Position numbers and translations under genes: made by a program
Shown here: one piece after another, positions 46,926 to 58,521 of the stretch
Layout: every line of letters begins with the position of its first letter
How positions within the stretch are numbered: position 1 is the first letter of the stretch
Assembly (NCBI GenBank): GCA_015847255.1
Contig: JADLZK010012213.1
Location: forward strand, 1 to 64,000
Source: Hyparrhenia diplandra
Lineage: Eukaryota > Streptophyta > Magnoliopsida > Poales > Poaceae
Length of the DNA stretch: 64,000 bases
Reading direction: 5' to 3'
Notes under the pieces: model-generated
What the model was told of the DNA's origin: nothing
The model's input: the letters and a program-made list of their open reading frames with translations, nothing else
The model's database searches: none

Positions 46926-49900
46926 TGTAACACCCGTGTTTTTGCATCATTTTAAAAATCACTAAAAATTTGAACTTTTTCGAATTACAACTAAAACTTG
47001 ATTTATTTTCCGCTAAACCAAAACCCCTGTTTTCGAAAACCCCGCATCGAAAACCCTCACCATCTAGAGATAGGGAACCTTGCTTGATTGCTTGTTGAAC
47101 CTTATGGTCGCAAAGGATGCAAGGTAAGTACTAGATTGTAATTATGGAAGCATGCATGAGAATCGAATTACGAATTATTCTGGGAACAATAATACCGAGA
47201 CACACGTGTACTAAAAATATATAGGTGAATATTTTTATGAGCACAACAAATAATTCTCCTCGACCTTAAAGTCGTAGGAATAAAAAGTGTGCTTGTGAAA
47301 ATATCTATAGAATATAAGTCACGCATGAAATGATAGGACGGGGAAACGTGTGTGCACATATATTTATACTTAAACAAGTACAATTGAATAGATATTCCTA
47401 CAAATAAAAGTCATGGGAATGTCTATGAGTACTTGTGCAAATATTTACAATTACACACGTGAAATAATAAGGAATGGAGTAAAGAAAAGAGAAAGAAAGA
47501 AAGGAGAAAAATGAGAAAGGAAAGAAAAATGGAAATTCAGCATCGGGCTCATTTCCCTTCCCTTCCTCCAACCCGGCCCAAAGACCGGCCCTTCTCTCCT
47601 TTTCCTTCTTTCCCGCACTCGTGTGCGAGGCCGGCCGGAAGCACGAACCCAGGCTCGGAAGAGGACGCGAGCCCAGCCCACCTCCTCATCACTCCCCGCC
47701 CCGGGTGGGACCGGGCGTCGGCTCCATCCCCTACCTCCCACCCGTCGTCGCGACGCCCGTGTCCGGCATCGGGACCCGCCTCCCGGGAGGCGTGGGACGG
47801 ACGCCACAGTGGGCGCACCGACCGCCCCATCGAGGCGTCCGTCGCCCAGCCGCCGCCGCACCGATGGCGAGAGGAACGGGGCGGGGAGACTCGACCTCCT
47901 TGTGCCCCAACGCGCCCACGACGGGCGCCATTCAGCCGGCAGTGGCGAAGAGGGGGCACAATACCCCACTACCCGTCGCGGCCGGCTACTTGGATGGATC
48001 CACGCACCACGGGGGTCGCGTTCAACGCGCACAGACGCGGCCCGGCGGCCACACCGCCATGGCGAGGCGACCATCGTTGCCGTGGACGGCGTGACCCGGC
48101 GCGCCGAGGCGAGCCAGTGCACGAGGAACACGCGGTCGTGAGCGGCGCGCCAAGACGGCTTCGCTGCGCTCCAGTAGGGAGGTCCGCGCACCGAATCTTT
48201 ACCGGAAAAAGATCGCGTCCACGGAAAATGTCTCCCCGGCGAGCTTGCCATGACCGCGCCTATAAATAGCCATCACGGACCCCAATCGAGCCCGCCTCTT
48301 CACTCGGAAGCTCCGCCCGCTCGGGGAACACGCGGTGCCCACCCATACTCCCCTCTCTTCCTCCCTCCGCCGCGAAATCGCGACTTCCCCCAATCAAACT
48401 TTTCGCCGCCGTTGATGGGAACCGAGCAAGGCACGGCGTCTTAGGGCAATGGAGCGAGGTCGAGGGCGAGATTGAGGGTTAGTGTTGGTCCGCGGTGCAT
48501 GAGCTCGATTTCCCTCCTTTACCCCCTTGTTTCCCTACCAGGGTGCCCAACCGCCGGAGCGCCGCCGCAAGCCGCCCGGTGACGCCGCGGCCGTGGAGTT
48601 CTAACCCGGCCACTCCCCGCCCTACCAACCGATGCGGGGAGGTGGCGTAGATGACGACGGGCCCACGCCCATGGCAACGGAGCGGGGAGCGACCAAACCC
48701 GGCCGGACTCCGGCGGTGCGCCGCCGCGTCGGGGGCCAACGGGGGCGGAGAACCCCTGTTTCGGACAACGCCGTGACTCAGTCGGACGCCGTCGGCCAGC
48801 CGACGAATGGGAAGCCGCCACGTCGCCCTCCGTTTCCTCCCCGTCACGGACCGTTCGGGAAACTCCATGATACACGTGGCGCTGAGGTGGCAGCCAGCGT
48901 GGCGTCCGCGGACCCACGTGGCACCCGTGTGGGAGACATTTACGTGTACACCTAAGTAATTGCTATGTACCCTCGATGAGTGTACCACGAGGTTATCATA
49001 AGTACACCTTCCCATGTCGAAAAAAATTCCCGAAAAATTTGTAAATTCATTATTTGATTTATAGAATTTTATCATGTAATTAGTTCTATTTTTGTTGCAT
49101 GATAAAATTATATTATAATATTACCCTAATGATTTAATTAGGGATTAATATTATAAAATCCGTATCTCATGCATCCGAGCTCCGTTTCACGTGGAACGAC
49201 TTCCATAATTCATCTAAAATCTAGCTCTATGCATCTAACCCATTGCCACCATAATGTTCTATGTTTGTTTTATATGTCATAGTTCGAGCTAGGGTTTGTC
49301 GCGGGCGTAAAGAAGGATCGACGACCCGATTAGGAGTTTCGAAGTGAAGCTAGAGAGGCGTTCGACGTCGTGCCGATTCGTAAGAACCTCCCGGGCAAGT
49401 CCTTACCCCCTAATCATGACCTTAATAATGTGATGATATAATATGATGATGATGATATAATAATCGGATTAGTAAATAGAGGTATGAGCCTGATATCGTA
49501 GCTAGGGAGTCAAACCGGATGACGTAACTATCCGCGTTATCTACGCTCATACGTTGTATTCAAGAGAAACATAAGAATGCCTAATGAACCCTAACCAAAA
49601 AAGAGGTGAGTAGTGGTAGTCCGGTAGAGCCTAAATACCACGTCGGGGAATCGCCGCGAGGGGTTCTGCGGGGGAGATACTCGCCTCCCCTAAGGACCGG
49701 TTCATAGACCTTCTACCTAGTATAATATTACGTATGACCACACGTCGTTTATGGGGCGGCTTGATTCACACCCGTTGGGTTGAGGTATAATTGGGATCCA
49801 AGATGGCGGGCGGGCAAAAACGACCTATTAGGAGCGGGCGTGGGGAGAGTGGCCCCATGGTCCGGTTGGCGTGGATGCTTTGAGTGATCTTCCACGTAAG

Positions 49901-50826
49901 GTGTTTGGGCGCAGATGGCCCGGTGATAAGTGCACAAATTTATGATTGAGGATTGGGATAGTGTTGGCGGTATATGTTGGGTAATAAGGTATTTGTGTAA
50001 AGCCGTGGGTGATTTGGTATCACCATATTGTCTAGGGTAGCACGTCATCGTAGGGTGGCGTGTTATCCTTCCAACCCCTGAGAAGTCGTGGTGAAGATTA
50101 TACCAATATACCTAGGGTAGCACCCAAGCGGGTACGGATCTCGTTAGGCCTGTCGGAGCCAATGACGTCTGGTGTAAGACTGTGCCTATCGTGTGGGGAA
50201 ATTTGTACACCTCTGTAGAGTTAATTGAATCTATTCGAATAGCCACGTCCTTGGAATGGGCAAGTGCTAGGCCGAACATCTATGATTAGATATACACTTG
50301 AGAATGACTGACCTGTGTTGCCATGACAGCGATGACATGTGATAACCCGGGAACTAGCGAGAGCAGTTTTAGAGACTCTGCTAGGGCCCAAACCCTTAAT
50401 AATTACAACCCCCTGGTTGGGACTTGCTGAGTACGTTTGTACTCACCCCTCTTTTTTTTACAGATATCGGCACATGTGAAGGTAAGATCGATGACGTAGT
50501 AGAGGACCAGCGTATCATAGGAGTCGCAAGATGTTTGCTTAGGAGAAGGACGTTGAAGTCCAGATTTCATCCGTGCACAAGTCTGCGCTCGTGGGTAAAG
50601 GGGCGTGTCATAGTTAATCCACCGCTTCTCGGTTGGCCGACTCTGATATTGTAACCCGACTTGGTGGCCCTCAGTCACCACTGTAAGTCCCTTTCCATCC
50701 TATATTTTTATAGCTCGGTTTACTATTATTTCTGTTTACCATTATCTGTTACTAATAGACGTGTTTGTGGTGTGATCCTGGCGCAAACACGTGTGATTAA
50801 CGACCCATTAAAAGTGGGGCGTGACA
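46926..50826 (+). repeat. 3' LTR of the LARD-like element
   Basis: 3,901 bp, with the same ends and landmarks as the 5' LTR: TATA box at 48260-48269, GATGATGATGATATAAT stretch, and the terminal GTGTGATCCTGGCGCAAACA block. It retains a GC-rich stretch at 48509-48660 that the 5' LTR lacks. Its promoter faces the GC-rich locus that begins at 50827. The 252- and 266-codon frames at 47451-48269 are GC-driven and overlap on opposite strands. Confidence 0.93.
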
Positions 50827-51891
50827 GGATGGACGGCCCAGATCGGGCCAGTGCAGGCCTTTTTGCAAAAAAAACCCTTCAGCTTTAGTGAAATACGACC
50901 CGTAGTCCGGGCCTCCTCTCAATCTCCTCGCCCTTGCCTCGCGCAACTGCGCGAAGGCGATGGCGGCGGCGCATACCCTCCTCCCTCCTCCCCCCTCCCG
51001 AGCCTCCCCGCTCTCGCCTCACAGCGCTCCGGCGGTGCCTGGTCGACGGCGCACCGCGGCGGGGCGGAGCGGCCCCCGCATGCCGGCCTTAGCTAGGGCG
51101 GGGCCCACAGAGGTGTCGCGTGGCGCTCGCGAGCACGCGGCGGCCCCGTTGCGCCCTCAGCGACGCGAGGGGAGAACTCTCGGCGCTGGCCCCGCATGGT
51201 GGCCCAAGCAGCGACGCCGCCCGCAGCCCGCCAAAGATGGATGGTGGTCTCGGCGCGGGCATCGACACGCGCCTCCTCCCTTCCGCTCGAAGGGGAGGCA
51301 GCCACACCTGTTGCCCGGCGGCCGCACAGCAGGAGGCCACCGGCGAGGGGAAGCCCTAGCGCAGCAGCCCGGGCGCGTGGCGGCCCGGCTATCCTCGGAG
51401 CGGGCGACGCCGTGCCACGGTGCCTCCGGCCACCACGGTAGCGTGTGGGGGTTCGCGACGCGACAGCCCCGGCGTCCCCCTCTCCCTCGACGCGGCTGCA
51501 GCTCCGCTCCATGGATGGCCTTGCTGCGGTTGGGCGGGTGCCGCCTGCGATCGTCTCTGCGACAGCCCCGGCGGCCCCTCTCCCTCGATGCGGCTGCAGC
51601 TCCGCTCCATGGATGGCCTTGCCGCCCGGTTGGGCGGGTGCCGCCTGCGCATCGTCTCCACAACCAGGCTCTATAGCAGCGCCAAGTCCTCCTTCCCGGC
51701 AGCCATCCGGTATGCTATCCGCCTCCCTCTATCTTTGTATTGCCACTCGCAGCCCAACTGCTCGATCGAAAGCCTCGGTTGCAGATGCAAAAAAAGACGG
51801 ACGCAGTAGAAAGGTGTCAATAATTCAGAAACGTCAAGTTCCTAAAGACCTCTTGGATCTAGCAAGAAGAATTAAGCCACTGCCAAATTAG
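50827..51891 (+). CDS. GC-rich exon-like locus next to the LTR element, unrecognised
   Basis: Right after the target duplication comes a promoter/leader-like stretch, then an ATG at 50960 opening a 238-codon Arg/Pro/Ala-rich frame. A second frame (51445-51891, 148 codons) ends KVSIIQKRQVPKDLLDLARR and then IKPLPN and a stop. An ATG at 51609 opens MDGLAARLGGCRLRIVSTTR, which looks like a mitochondrial targeting presequence, with a possible donor at 51708. Splicing from there to CAG|CC at 51762 would join it to the conserved-looking tail. I do not recognise the family. The retroelement lies about 130 bp upstream of the first ATG, probably in its promoter. Confidence 0.4.
51460..51657. repeat. 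99-bp in-frame tandem duplication
   Basis: The unit starting GCGACAGCCCCGGCG occurs at 51460 and 51559. Both copies contain GCTGCAGCTCCGCTCCATGG and GGTTGGGCGGGTGCCGCCTG. The period of 99 bp keeps the frame (33 codons). Copy 2 has a 3-4-bp insertion. Confidence 0.88.
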
Positions 51892-53930
51892 TTACATGCA
51901 GATTTTCATCAGAGATGGTTTGCCTGATCTGACAATTAAACATCTAGATTTTCAACTTCTAACTCTGTAATTCGGCATCTTGTACCTTTGAGTTCAACGG
52001 TTCAGAGAGAAAATCAAGACAGGTTGCTCAGGCTTCTGGTACTGAAATTATGATAATAAAGGATACGTAATATTCTGCTAGCCAAAGATGTTAATGACGT
52101 GTAGTACCTTTTCGTTCAACATTTTAATGATATGTAGTACCTTGTTTCTAGCAACAGACAAAAGTTGAGGTAGCCATAGATTCTGGCAAACAAAGTAAAC
52201 TCTAACATTTGACTATCAGCCTAAAAGCAACAGTTACAGATTGATACTGAAGTATGATCCATTTTTGCCTCTAGCTATTTTTTTAGTAAGCTTACAGATG
52301 ACATTTGATATTTTTTTTAGTATATAGTGAATCTGTAAGTATGCTTTATCTTTAATTTGGCATTTTTACGGTGTATTGCTAATGCAATCACTTTTTTCTT
52401 TTTGTTGCATTGTTTGTACCTCCTTGTAATTGCTCTTCTTTATTTGCAGGTTTTAAAGTTCTGCTGCAGGGAACAGGTTGCATATATTTGTACTAGCTAA
52501 GATGAAGGTGGCTTGGTCCCTCAGTATTATAATCTATAACTAGATGGCATACTTGATCTATTCACTTGTCAATTGATGGTTAGTTTCACTTGTTAGTCCC
52601 CTGTTTAGTTCGTACTGACTGACTATAAGATCCTGTCACTTCTTTTTGGCCTTTGTTACGTTGGTGCTGTCCAAAGAATAAGGCCATGACATCTTGCTGA
52701 CTTCACTATGTGCCTCCCTTTTTTTCAAACCTTGAAAACTCTTACAAACCTTGTAGTTTTCAATGTGTTAGTTGGTATTCATGCATGTCAGCCTGAATAA
52801 TTTATAATTCTCTTACATATAGACTGATAATAGAGTGAATACCTAGCTATATTATCCATTGCTGAGCCTTTTCTACCCCTTACTATCTATGCCTGAATTA
52901 ATGCAGTCTTATCTTATACCTATTAAACTGAAATAATATAAACCTATGCCTCACATCAATGAGTAAAATGTTCCCTGATAACTGCAGTGTGATCTCCTAT
53001 GAAAGTTCAGATTCAGATTCAGATTATTCAGATTCAGATTCATTGGAACAAGATAATCTAGATATCATCAAACTGGAATGGCATTGCCTTGTCTTTGTCG
53101 CCTGCTCTGATTACAAGTTTTATAGAATGGCATTTTTCAAATATTAGAGCATTATTTAAGTGCAACTTTTGTTCCTCCGATGTGTGATAACTTGCAGCTA
53201 TCTACAACGAAATTATTTAAGTGGATGCGTCCTTTTTTAGAATTAAGCGATTTGGTACAAGTGACATTATAGGTTCAGCTACAACAACAATTGGCAGCCG
53301 TTTACAATCAGGTATGCTACTGGAACAAGAAAGTAAAAATTATTTAAGTGCATTTTGCAGGCGATCCACTGAACTCATTACTGCCCTACTTGGCTAGCTG
53401 CAAGCAGATGTGATAATGGACAGCCTTGGACATAGAGAAAATGGCAGACAAGGGCCTGGCCCATATAAAAGCCATACTCAGGTTTGTTAAATTTGTCATC
53501 TAAAAATAATTCTGCTAAAGTAATATGCTCTAGAGTTAAGTGTACCATGGAGGACCTTCATTTCTGCATTATATGACTGACTGTAGATTGTTCTCTAGTA
53601 GCACTTGTAAGAAGCTAAGTAGTAAGCACTGAGTTTTTTAGCACAATAAATGTGATCTATATTTGTGAAACTATGTCATCTCATTCTCTAAATGTATGCA
53701 GCATCTATGCCAGCCCCTTTGCATCCTTCTGCTGTGTTAAGTTTCACTAACAAATGTTTTACTATATATTTCGTGTCACTACAAATATTTTGTGGATGAC
53801 TTCTGATCATCATAACCTTTTAGTCCAGGAGCTTCTTCCTTATGAGTTACAGCAACAGCAGGAAATAATTACTTGTACTTGACAAGTGAAACATTTCCAA
53901 CATCTCTAATGATCTAATGCTCCACTGCAG
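51892..53930. other. AT-rich intron-like DNA with weak exon candidates
   Basis: No convincing gene. Possible exons are 52980-53140 after AACTGCAG, with a Ser-Asp repeat (SSDSDSDYSDSDS) encoded by a short tandem GATTCA repeat, and 53395-53483 ending at CAG|GTTTG. TTTATTTGCAG at 52440-52450 is a good acceptor. These could belong to the locus starting at 50.9 kb. Confidence 0.25.
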
Positions 53931-54056
53931 GTTTTCCTCAATGATGAAGACCCCCACGATTCAACTCTTCAAAGATGGGTACCGAAAGACATGCTAAATC
54001 TTTGCTGTCAAAAACAGCAGCTGCAATTGAACAATTTTCTCAGTTCATTCAAATGA
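53931..54056 (+). CDS. Possible terminal exon, unrecognised
   Basis: After CCACTGCAG the frame reads VFLNDEDPHDSTLQRWVPKD and then MLNLCCQKQQLQ to a TGA at 54054-54056. The composition is protein-like, but there is no recognised family and no confirmed upstream exon. It may be the last exon of the locus starting near 50.9 kb or a relic. Confidence 0.28.
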   Translation, partial: VFLNDEDPHDSTLQRWVPKDMLNLCCQKQQLQLNNFLSSFK

Positions 54057-55246
54057 GAGGCTTATTTGGACATCCAGAACTACAAGTATTAATTCACTTG
54101 GTACAATTTCGCTAGCAACAAAAAACAAGGACTATCTCTAATACAACAGGCACCTCTACTGGCCATAAGCGGCAACGCCCGCGATCTTTTCTAGTAAAAC
54201 GATACACATCTAGAAACTAATTTTAAATATACAGGCAACAGAAAATAATCATTTCAAAATAGCGAAGTAACAGTTTCAAAACCCATTTGTGCTAAAATCA
54301 CAGGCATACAGCACATCCCAGATAACAGCAAGCAGGTTGCTCACAATTTGTTATTTCATCCAGGCACAAGGCACACGAAAATCTTAAATAAATGAAATGC
54401 ACCTGTCGACAGGAATGATTTCGGATCGTGCTTCATTTTCTAAGTTGGTAAAACTATGGATGTGTGCTTGGATATAGGGGACCTGTATTTAAAAATGTAA
54501 CGATTCAGTTCAACTTATGAAGGGATCCCTGATAAAGTAATTAAGCTGCGCTCTGAACCTAGAACCCACTGGTGATTTCTAACTACTGAAAGGAGCCTGG
54601 TAATACTCAGTGCACCAATTCACTGCATGGTTTCTAAATGTGACATGATGATACCTTGTTCAGGCAAAATCAAGAACACATAATGATTAGGCAGGTTGGC
54701 AGTTAACACCAGTAGAAGGAAATTATTATGTCACTGAAAGAAGCAAATAACACCAATAGAATTGTCAGCATGATGAAAGAGGTGACAAATAACACCAATC
54801 AATTAATAGAATGCCTCCTTGGCATGATGAAAGAGGTGACGAATAACACCAATAAATTAATAGCAGGGCTCTATCTATGAAAATTGTCAGCATTTTAATA
54901 TGCCGACTATAGAAGAAGGATAAAGAAGCGGCCTAGAAATACTTACATTTCCTTTGGTTGCACAAATGAGTGGCCACATGCATGACTGCACCAGGTTAAA
55001 ATAAAAAGAAGTTTCAGTTTTTGCACGATGACAAACCATAATAACTTTAAATATTTCTAGACATTAGAAAATAATGGAACACAACACTATACTATTTTGA
55101 CCAGCAATATACCATTCACATAGGAGAGTCTTTGATTGTGCTCCCACTGTCCAACTTCGACGGCAGGGAAATGAAAATGATGGAATAAGTACCTGAATGA
55201 TGGGATAGAGTGCGCAAAACGATCTGTAAATTTGTTTTAGAGTAGG
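54057..55246. other. No gene seen
   Basis: AT-rich. A 62-67-bp imperfect tandem repeat lies at about 54770-54870 (GGTGAC(A/G)AATAACACCAAT twice, with ATGAAAGAGGTGAC). Confidence 0.4.
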
Positions 55247-55490
55247 CCCTGTTTAGTTGGTGAAAAGTGAACCCAAAAGTGCTACATTACCTGTCACATC
55301 AAATCTTTTGACGCATAAATGGAGCATTAAATGTAGGTAAGTAAAAAAACTAATTGCATAATTTGGCTGAAAAGTCCGAGAGCGAATCTTTTTGAATCTA
55401 GTTAGTCCATGGTAGGACAATAATTACCAAATACAAACGAAAAGTGCTACAAGAGCCGAACCCAATATATTTCACCAACTAAACAGGGGA
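55247..55490. mobile_element. MITE with CCCTGTTTAGTTGGTGAAA ends
   Basis: Inverted ends CCCTGTTTAGTTGGTGAAA match perfectly over at least 17 bp. The 244-bp body contains GCATTAAATGTAGGTAA and a GTAGGACAATAATTA block shared with the element at 56699-56932. The family is very common in panicoid grasses. Target duplication is unclear. Confidence 0.82.
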
Positions 55491-55757
55491 GGTTTATCCG
55501 GCTTAGTAGATCAGTATAGTGTATTATAGGCATCCCTACCAATCTATATCTGCAAAATCCAACACAGAGATAAAAAAAGCAAATAGAAGTGTATCACACA
55601 TTGATATTTCGCTTCAAAGAATGTAGAGCTTATAAAGTGAAACGCTATTTTTGACCCCGGCACATTATATTAAAGAGGAATCCTTGAAGACCTCGTATGC
55701 AAGAGGCAATAACAAATATATTAAGGACTCAACCTAACTATGCTACATGGCAAACTT

Positions 55758-56282
55758 TTATACGAACAATAATTGTGAGGAGTTGGGAACGAAGCTGACA
55801 TTAAATTTGTTATCGATCTTACATATGAACGAAATTAGACATATTGACTTCAGCAAGGCTAGATTTTGATGAACCCAATTAAATAAGATCTTGTGACAAA
55901 AGAAAAAGCATCCACACCATTCATACATTTCATCGAATAGGTTATCTGCATATATGTGGCAGACTGATAGCACTGAGCAACGCACCTGCGGCCGCCTTGT
56001 GGCCAACGCCCACCACTCGGCCGCCGCACCTGAGACGTTCGCGCCGGCACGTCTGGTGTCGTCGAGGCGGCGGCGCGGCAGCCATGGATGACGGTTCAGG
56101 TGCATGGCGCGGGCGAATGGCGAGGACGACGACACGGGCATCGTGGAGGCCACGGCGGTGGTTCCGGCGGCGCCGTCGCATGGTCGCACGGACGGTCGTA
56201 CGGCGAGGCGTCGGCGCGGCGAGGCAATGCGTGGCGGCGTGATGCGATCGCACAGGGCAGGGCATGCCACGGTCCTTGCCAA
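55758..56282 (-). CDS. GC-rich minus-strand ORF, possibly a first exon
   Basis: A 174-codon frame with a GC-rich, Arg/Ala-rich N-terminal 100 residues (start MARTVACPALCDRITPPRIA) that abruptly becomes AT-rich and hydrophobic near 55985. This suggests an exon reading into an intron; a donor is likely near 55980-55990. No family recognised. The GC island at 55985-56330 may be the promoter end of an unrecognised minus-strand gene or a relic. Confidence 0.25.
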   Translation of the reverse strand: MARTVACPALCDRITPPRIASPRRRLAVRPSVRPCDGAAGTTAVASTMPVSSSSPFARAMHLNRHPWLPRRRLDDTRRAGANVSGAAAEWWALATRRPQVRCSVLSVCHIYADNLFDEMYEWCGCFFFCHKILFNWVHQNLALLKSICLISFICKIDNKFNVSFVPNSSQLLFV

Positions 56283-56698
56283 ATTTGTCGCATGGGAGGA
56301 GGGATTGCGGGCGAGGGGGTAGGGATATGATTGCAGTGGTGGAGGAGAACGCCCGCGCCTGCCTTTCTAAATTTGGAGCGCTCGTGGGGAGGCAGGTGGG
56401 ATCGCACCAGGCGGTTGAAATTGAGGCGAAATTTTATTTCCGTTTTTCTCTCCTCTAATTGGGGATCGCACGCACACTTTCACCTTTCAACTTACGCGGT
56501 GTCGCATGGGGTGACGGATGGGCAGAACCAAGGCAAATGTCGCACCAAAAATTGTCTCCTCTTTGTTCTTTTTATGTTGTAGAGATAAAGTTTACAGGAT
56601 CCAACTTGCCAGACTCCGAGGGCCCCACACGGCAGTCACCAACCTCTCTTCGCCACCAGCCACGAGCACAGAATACACCAGCGTCGTCTCAGATTAGG

Positions 56699-56932
56699 GC
56701 TGTGTTTAGTTCCTAAAAAGTTTCTAAAAAGTTTCCAAGATTCTCAGTCACATCGAATTTTTTGGACGTTGCATGAAGCATTAAATGTAGGTAAACAAAA
56801 CAATCATTGCATAGTTTGGTTGTACTTTGCGAGACGAATCTTTTGAGTCTAATTAGCCCATAGTAGGACAGTAATTATCAAATACAAGCGAAAAGTGCCA
56901 CAGTGCTTTTCAGCTTCATATAAACACAGTCC
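56699..56932. mobile_element. Diverged MITE of the same family
   Basis: Ends GGCTGTGTTTA and inverted GGACTGTGTTTA. The interior shares GCATTAAATGTAGGTAAA and GTAGGACAGTAATTATCAAA with the MITE at 55247-55490, including CAAATACAA(A/G)CGAAAAGTG. More diverged ends imply an older insertion. Confidence 0.72.
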
Positions 56933-56992
56933 GGATTTTGCTTCCCTAGCTGTCCAATGCCGAAATTGTCACAAACAATAATGTCGCACGTA

Positions 56993-57247
56993 CTCCCTCT
57001 ATCCCAAAAATAGATGTCATTCTCGCCCGGATAAGTCAACGTTTTCAAACTGTCGGTAATTATATATTCAAATATATAAATATTTATGTTAAGTAATCAA
57101 TATCATCGGAAAGATCTTTAAGTCTAGTTTTTTTAACAAATTTATTTGAAGATATAAATGTTGCACATATTTTCTACAAATCTACCAAAGTCGAGAAAGT
57201 TTGGTGACACGCTTCCCGTAGCGTCGTCCTTTTTGGGACAGACGGCG
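56993..57247. mobile_element. Stowaway-type MITE with TA duplication
   Basis: The left end CTCCCTCTATCCC and inverted right end CGCCGTCTGTCCC match at 10 of 13 bases. TA flanks both sides (56991-56992 and 57248-57249). 255 bp, AT-rich interior. This is the standard form of Stowaway (Tc1/mariner) MITEs. Confidence 0.85.
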
Positions 57248-57352
57248 TAGATCAGGATGTGAAACAGCATGGCTCCGCTTTTCACCAGGGCAGCCGGGTT
57301 CACACCAGCTGTTCGCACTGATAAAAATGCAGCCAACCATACCATCCCGGGT

Positions 57353-57758
57353 ACCCAAGACCAACACGCCTCTGCCCTATCCAAACCCCAGGTACCAATG
57401 TTGTCCACACGCTGCCACCGGCCACACTGGTTTTGTCTGCTCCAAGAGAAGCCACCTGCCACGGCTCTCGGCGCTGGCAGCCCAGACCTCGGCGTCGAGT
57501 TGTGCCACGCAGAGGTCTGTGGCTCGGCGTCGAGTAACACAGCGCCGAGGTACGCGGGGCCCAACGCCTTTGTGCCAACTGCGACTGGAGTCCACGCTGA
57601 CGTGGCAAAAGTTCGGCGTCGTCTGACTCGCGCCGAGCCTCATACCTCGGCGGCGTGTTCTAATACGCCAAAAAATGGTCTATTTTTAGAAAACGTTTTG
57701 ACAAGTAACTATCTGTAAAAAATGTTTTTAAAAACGGAGCAAAATACAAAAATTTCAC
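57353..57758 (-). repeat. Dispersed repeat with CGGCGCCGAG-type motifs, copy 2
   Basis: Inverted relative of 32653-33055, about 24 kb away. Order of blocks is conserved from the GTGAAATTTTTGTATTTTGC end to the GTGTGGACAACATT block and a GGCGTGTTGGTC-like block. It lies between the Stowaway MITE and the LINE start. Confidence 0.7.
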
Positions 57759-57938
57759 GGGTTGCCAATGATATCCTTCTTATTTTTCGTCTTGAACTCT
57801 TGGACAAAGTAGTTCATCATCCAGTTTTATTTTTATTTATTTATTTGACTTGGTTCATCATCCAGTTGTGAAAATCCTCTGCACCAAGGTGAGTGTCACA
57901 CCTCAAAGACACCCTTCTGGATAGGAAAAAAAATTGGG

Positions 57939-58521
57939 TTGGGGACGGTCCCCATGAAGCACCATGGATCGCCCGCCGCCTTCAGCGCCGCCTCACGCCC
58001 GGCGCTGCCGCCCGCATCGGCGCCGCCTCGCCTCCTTAGTACGCCCTTCTCCGCCCTCTGCTCCTCGCACTCTTGGCGGGCCGCCGGCTCATGCCGAGCC
58101 GGTCCTCCCCGGTGCCGAGTTTCAAGATCCTTTCGATCCGTCCGGGAGAAGCTATGAGATGCCACGGCGAAGGATCCTCCGCACCAAGACCTAGAGATTC
58201 TATGCCGCAAGATGATCGCTGCTAGAGAAGAAATCCTACAATTTGGCGGCGTTCCAATGTGCGAAGGCTCAGGGAAAGTTTTGGGACCGATTCGATTCGG
58301 ATGAAGATCACGGTGTTGCCGTTGAAGATCAACCCCTACGGCCAACTGATCCTTCACCGGCACGCGATTCTGTAACGTCGGTGTGTCCTACGGCAAGGAG
58401 GAAGAAGGTCCCGAGTCCAATCAGGACTAAGCCTCCATGGAAGAGCTTGTGGAAGGGACATTTGCCGCCACCGCGATCCACGCCCGGCGATGAAACTTCG
58501 GTGATATCCTCATCCCGGCTT
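57939..58521 (+). pseudogene. LINE ORF1, N-terminal region
   Basis: Open frames from ATG 57939 (MGTVPMKHHGSPAAF) and, after a shift, 58243-58521 containing KFWDRFDSDEDHGVAVEDQ and RKKVPSPIRTKPPWKSLWKG. Basic/acidic low-complexity sequence is usual before the nucleic-acid-binding part of grass LINE ORF1. Frames are broken. Confidence 0.5.

Larger units (their letters stand above)
35847..50826 (+). mobile_element. LARD-like LTR retroelement, full length, with nested solo LTR
   Basis: Two direct LTRs (35847-39584 and 46926-50826) start TGTAACACCCGTG and end GGGGCGTGACA, and are flanked by perfect GGATG duplications (35842-35846 and 50827-50831). A Met-tRNA-type primer site follows the first LTR and a purine-rich tract precedes the second. 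Without the nested solo LTR, the internal region is about 3.4 kb and encodes no protease, reverse transcriptase, RNase H or integrase that I can see. LTRs of almost 4 kb with a short pol-less interior fit the large retrotransposon derivative class, which depends on enzymes from another element. Orientation is set by the primer site. Confidence 0.92.

Noticed and set aside
47451..48269. Overlapping 266- and 252-codon frames on opposite strands
   Set aside because: They lie in the GC-rich part of an LTR; equivalent frames in the 5' LTR are broken differently. Composition artefact.
55247..56932. The two MITEs as ends of one larger element
   Set aside because: Each has its own pair of inverted ends and a complete interior.
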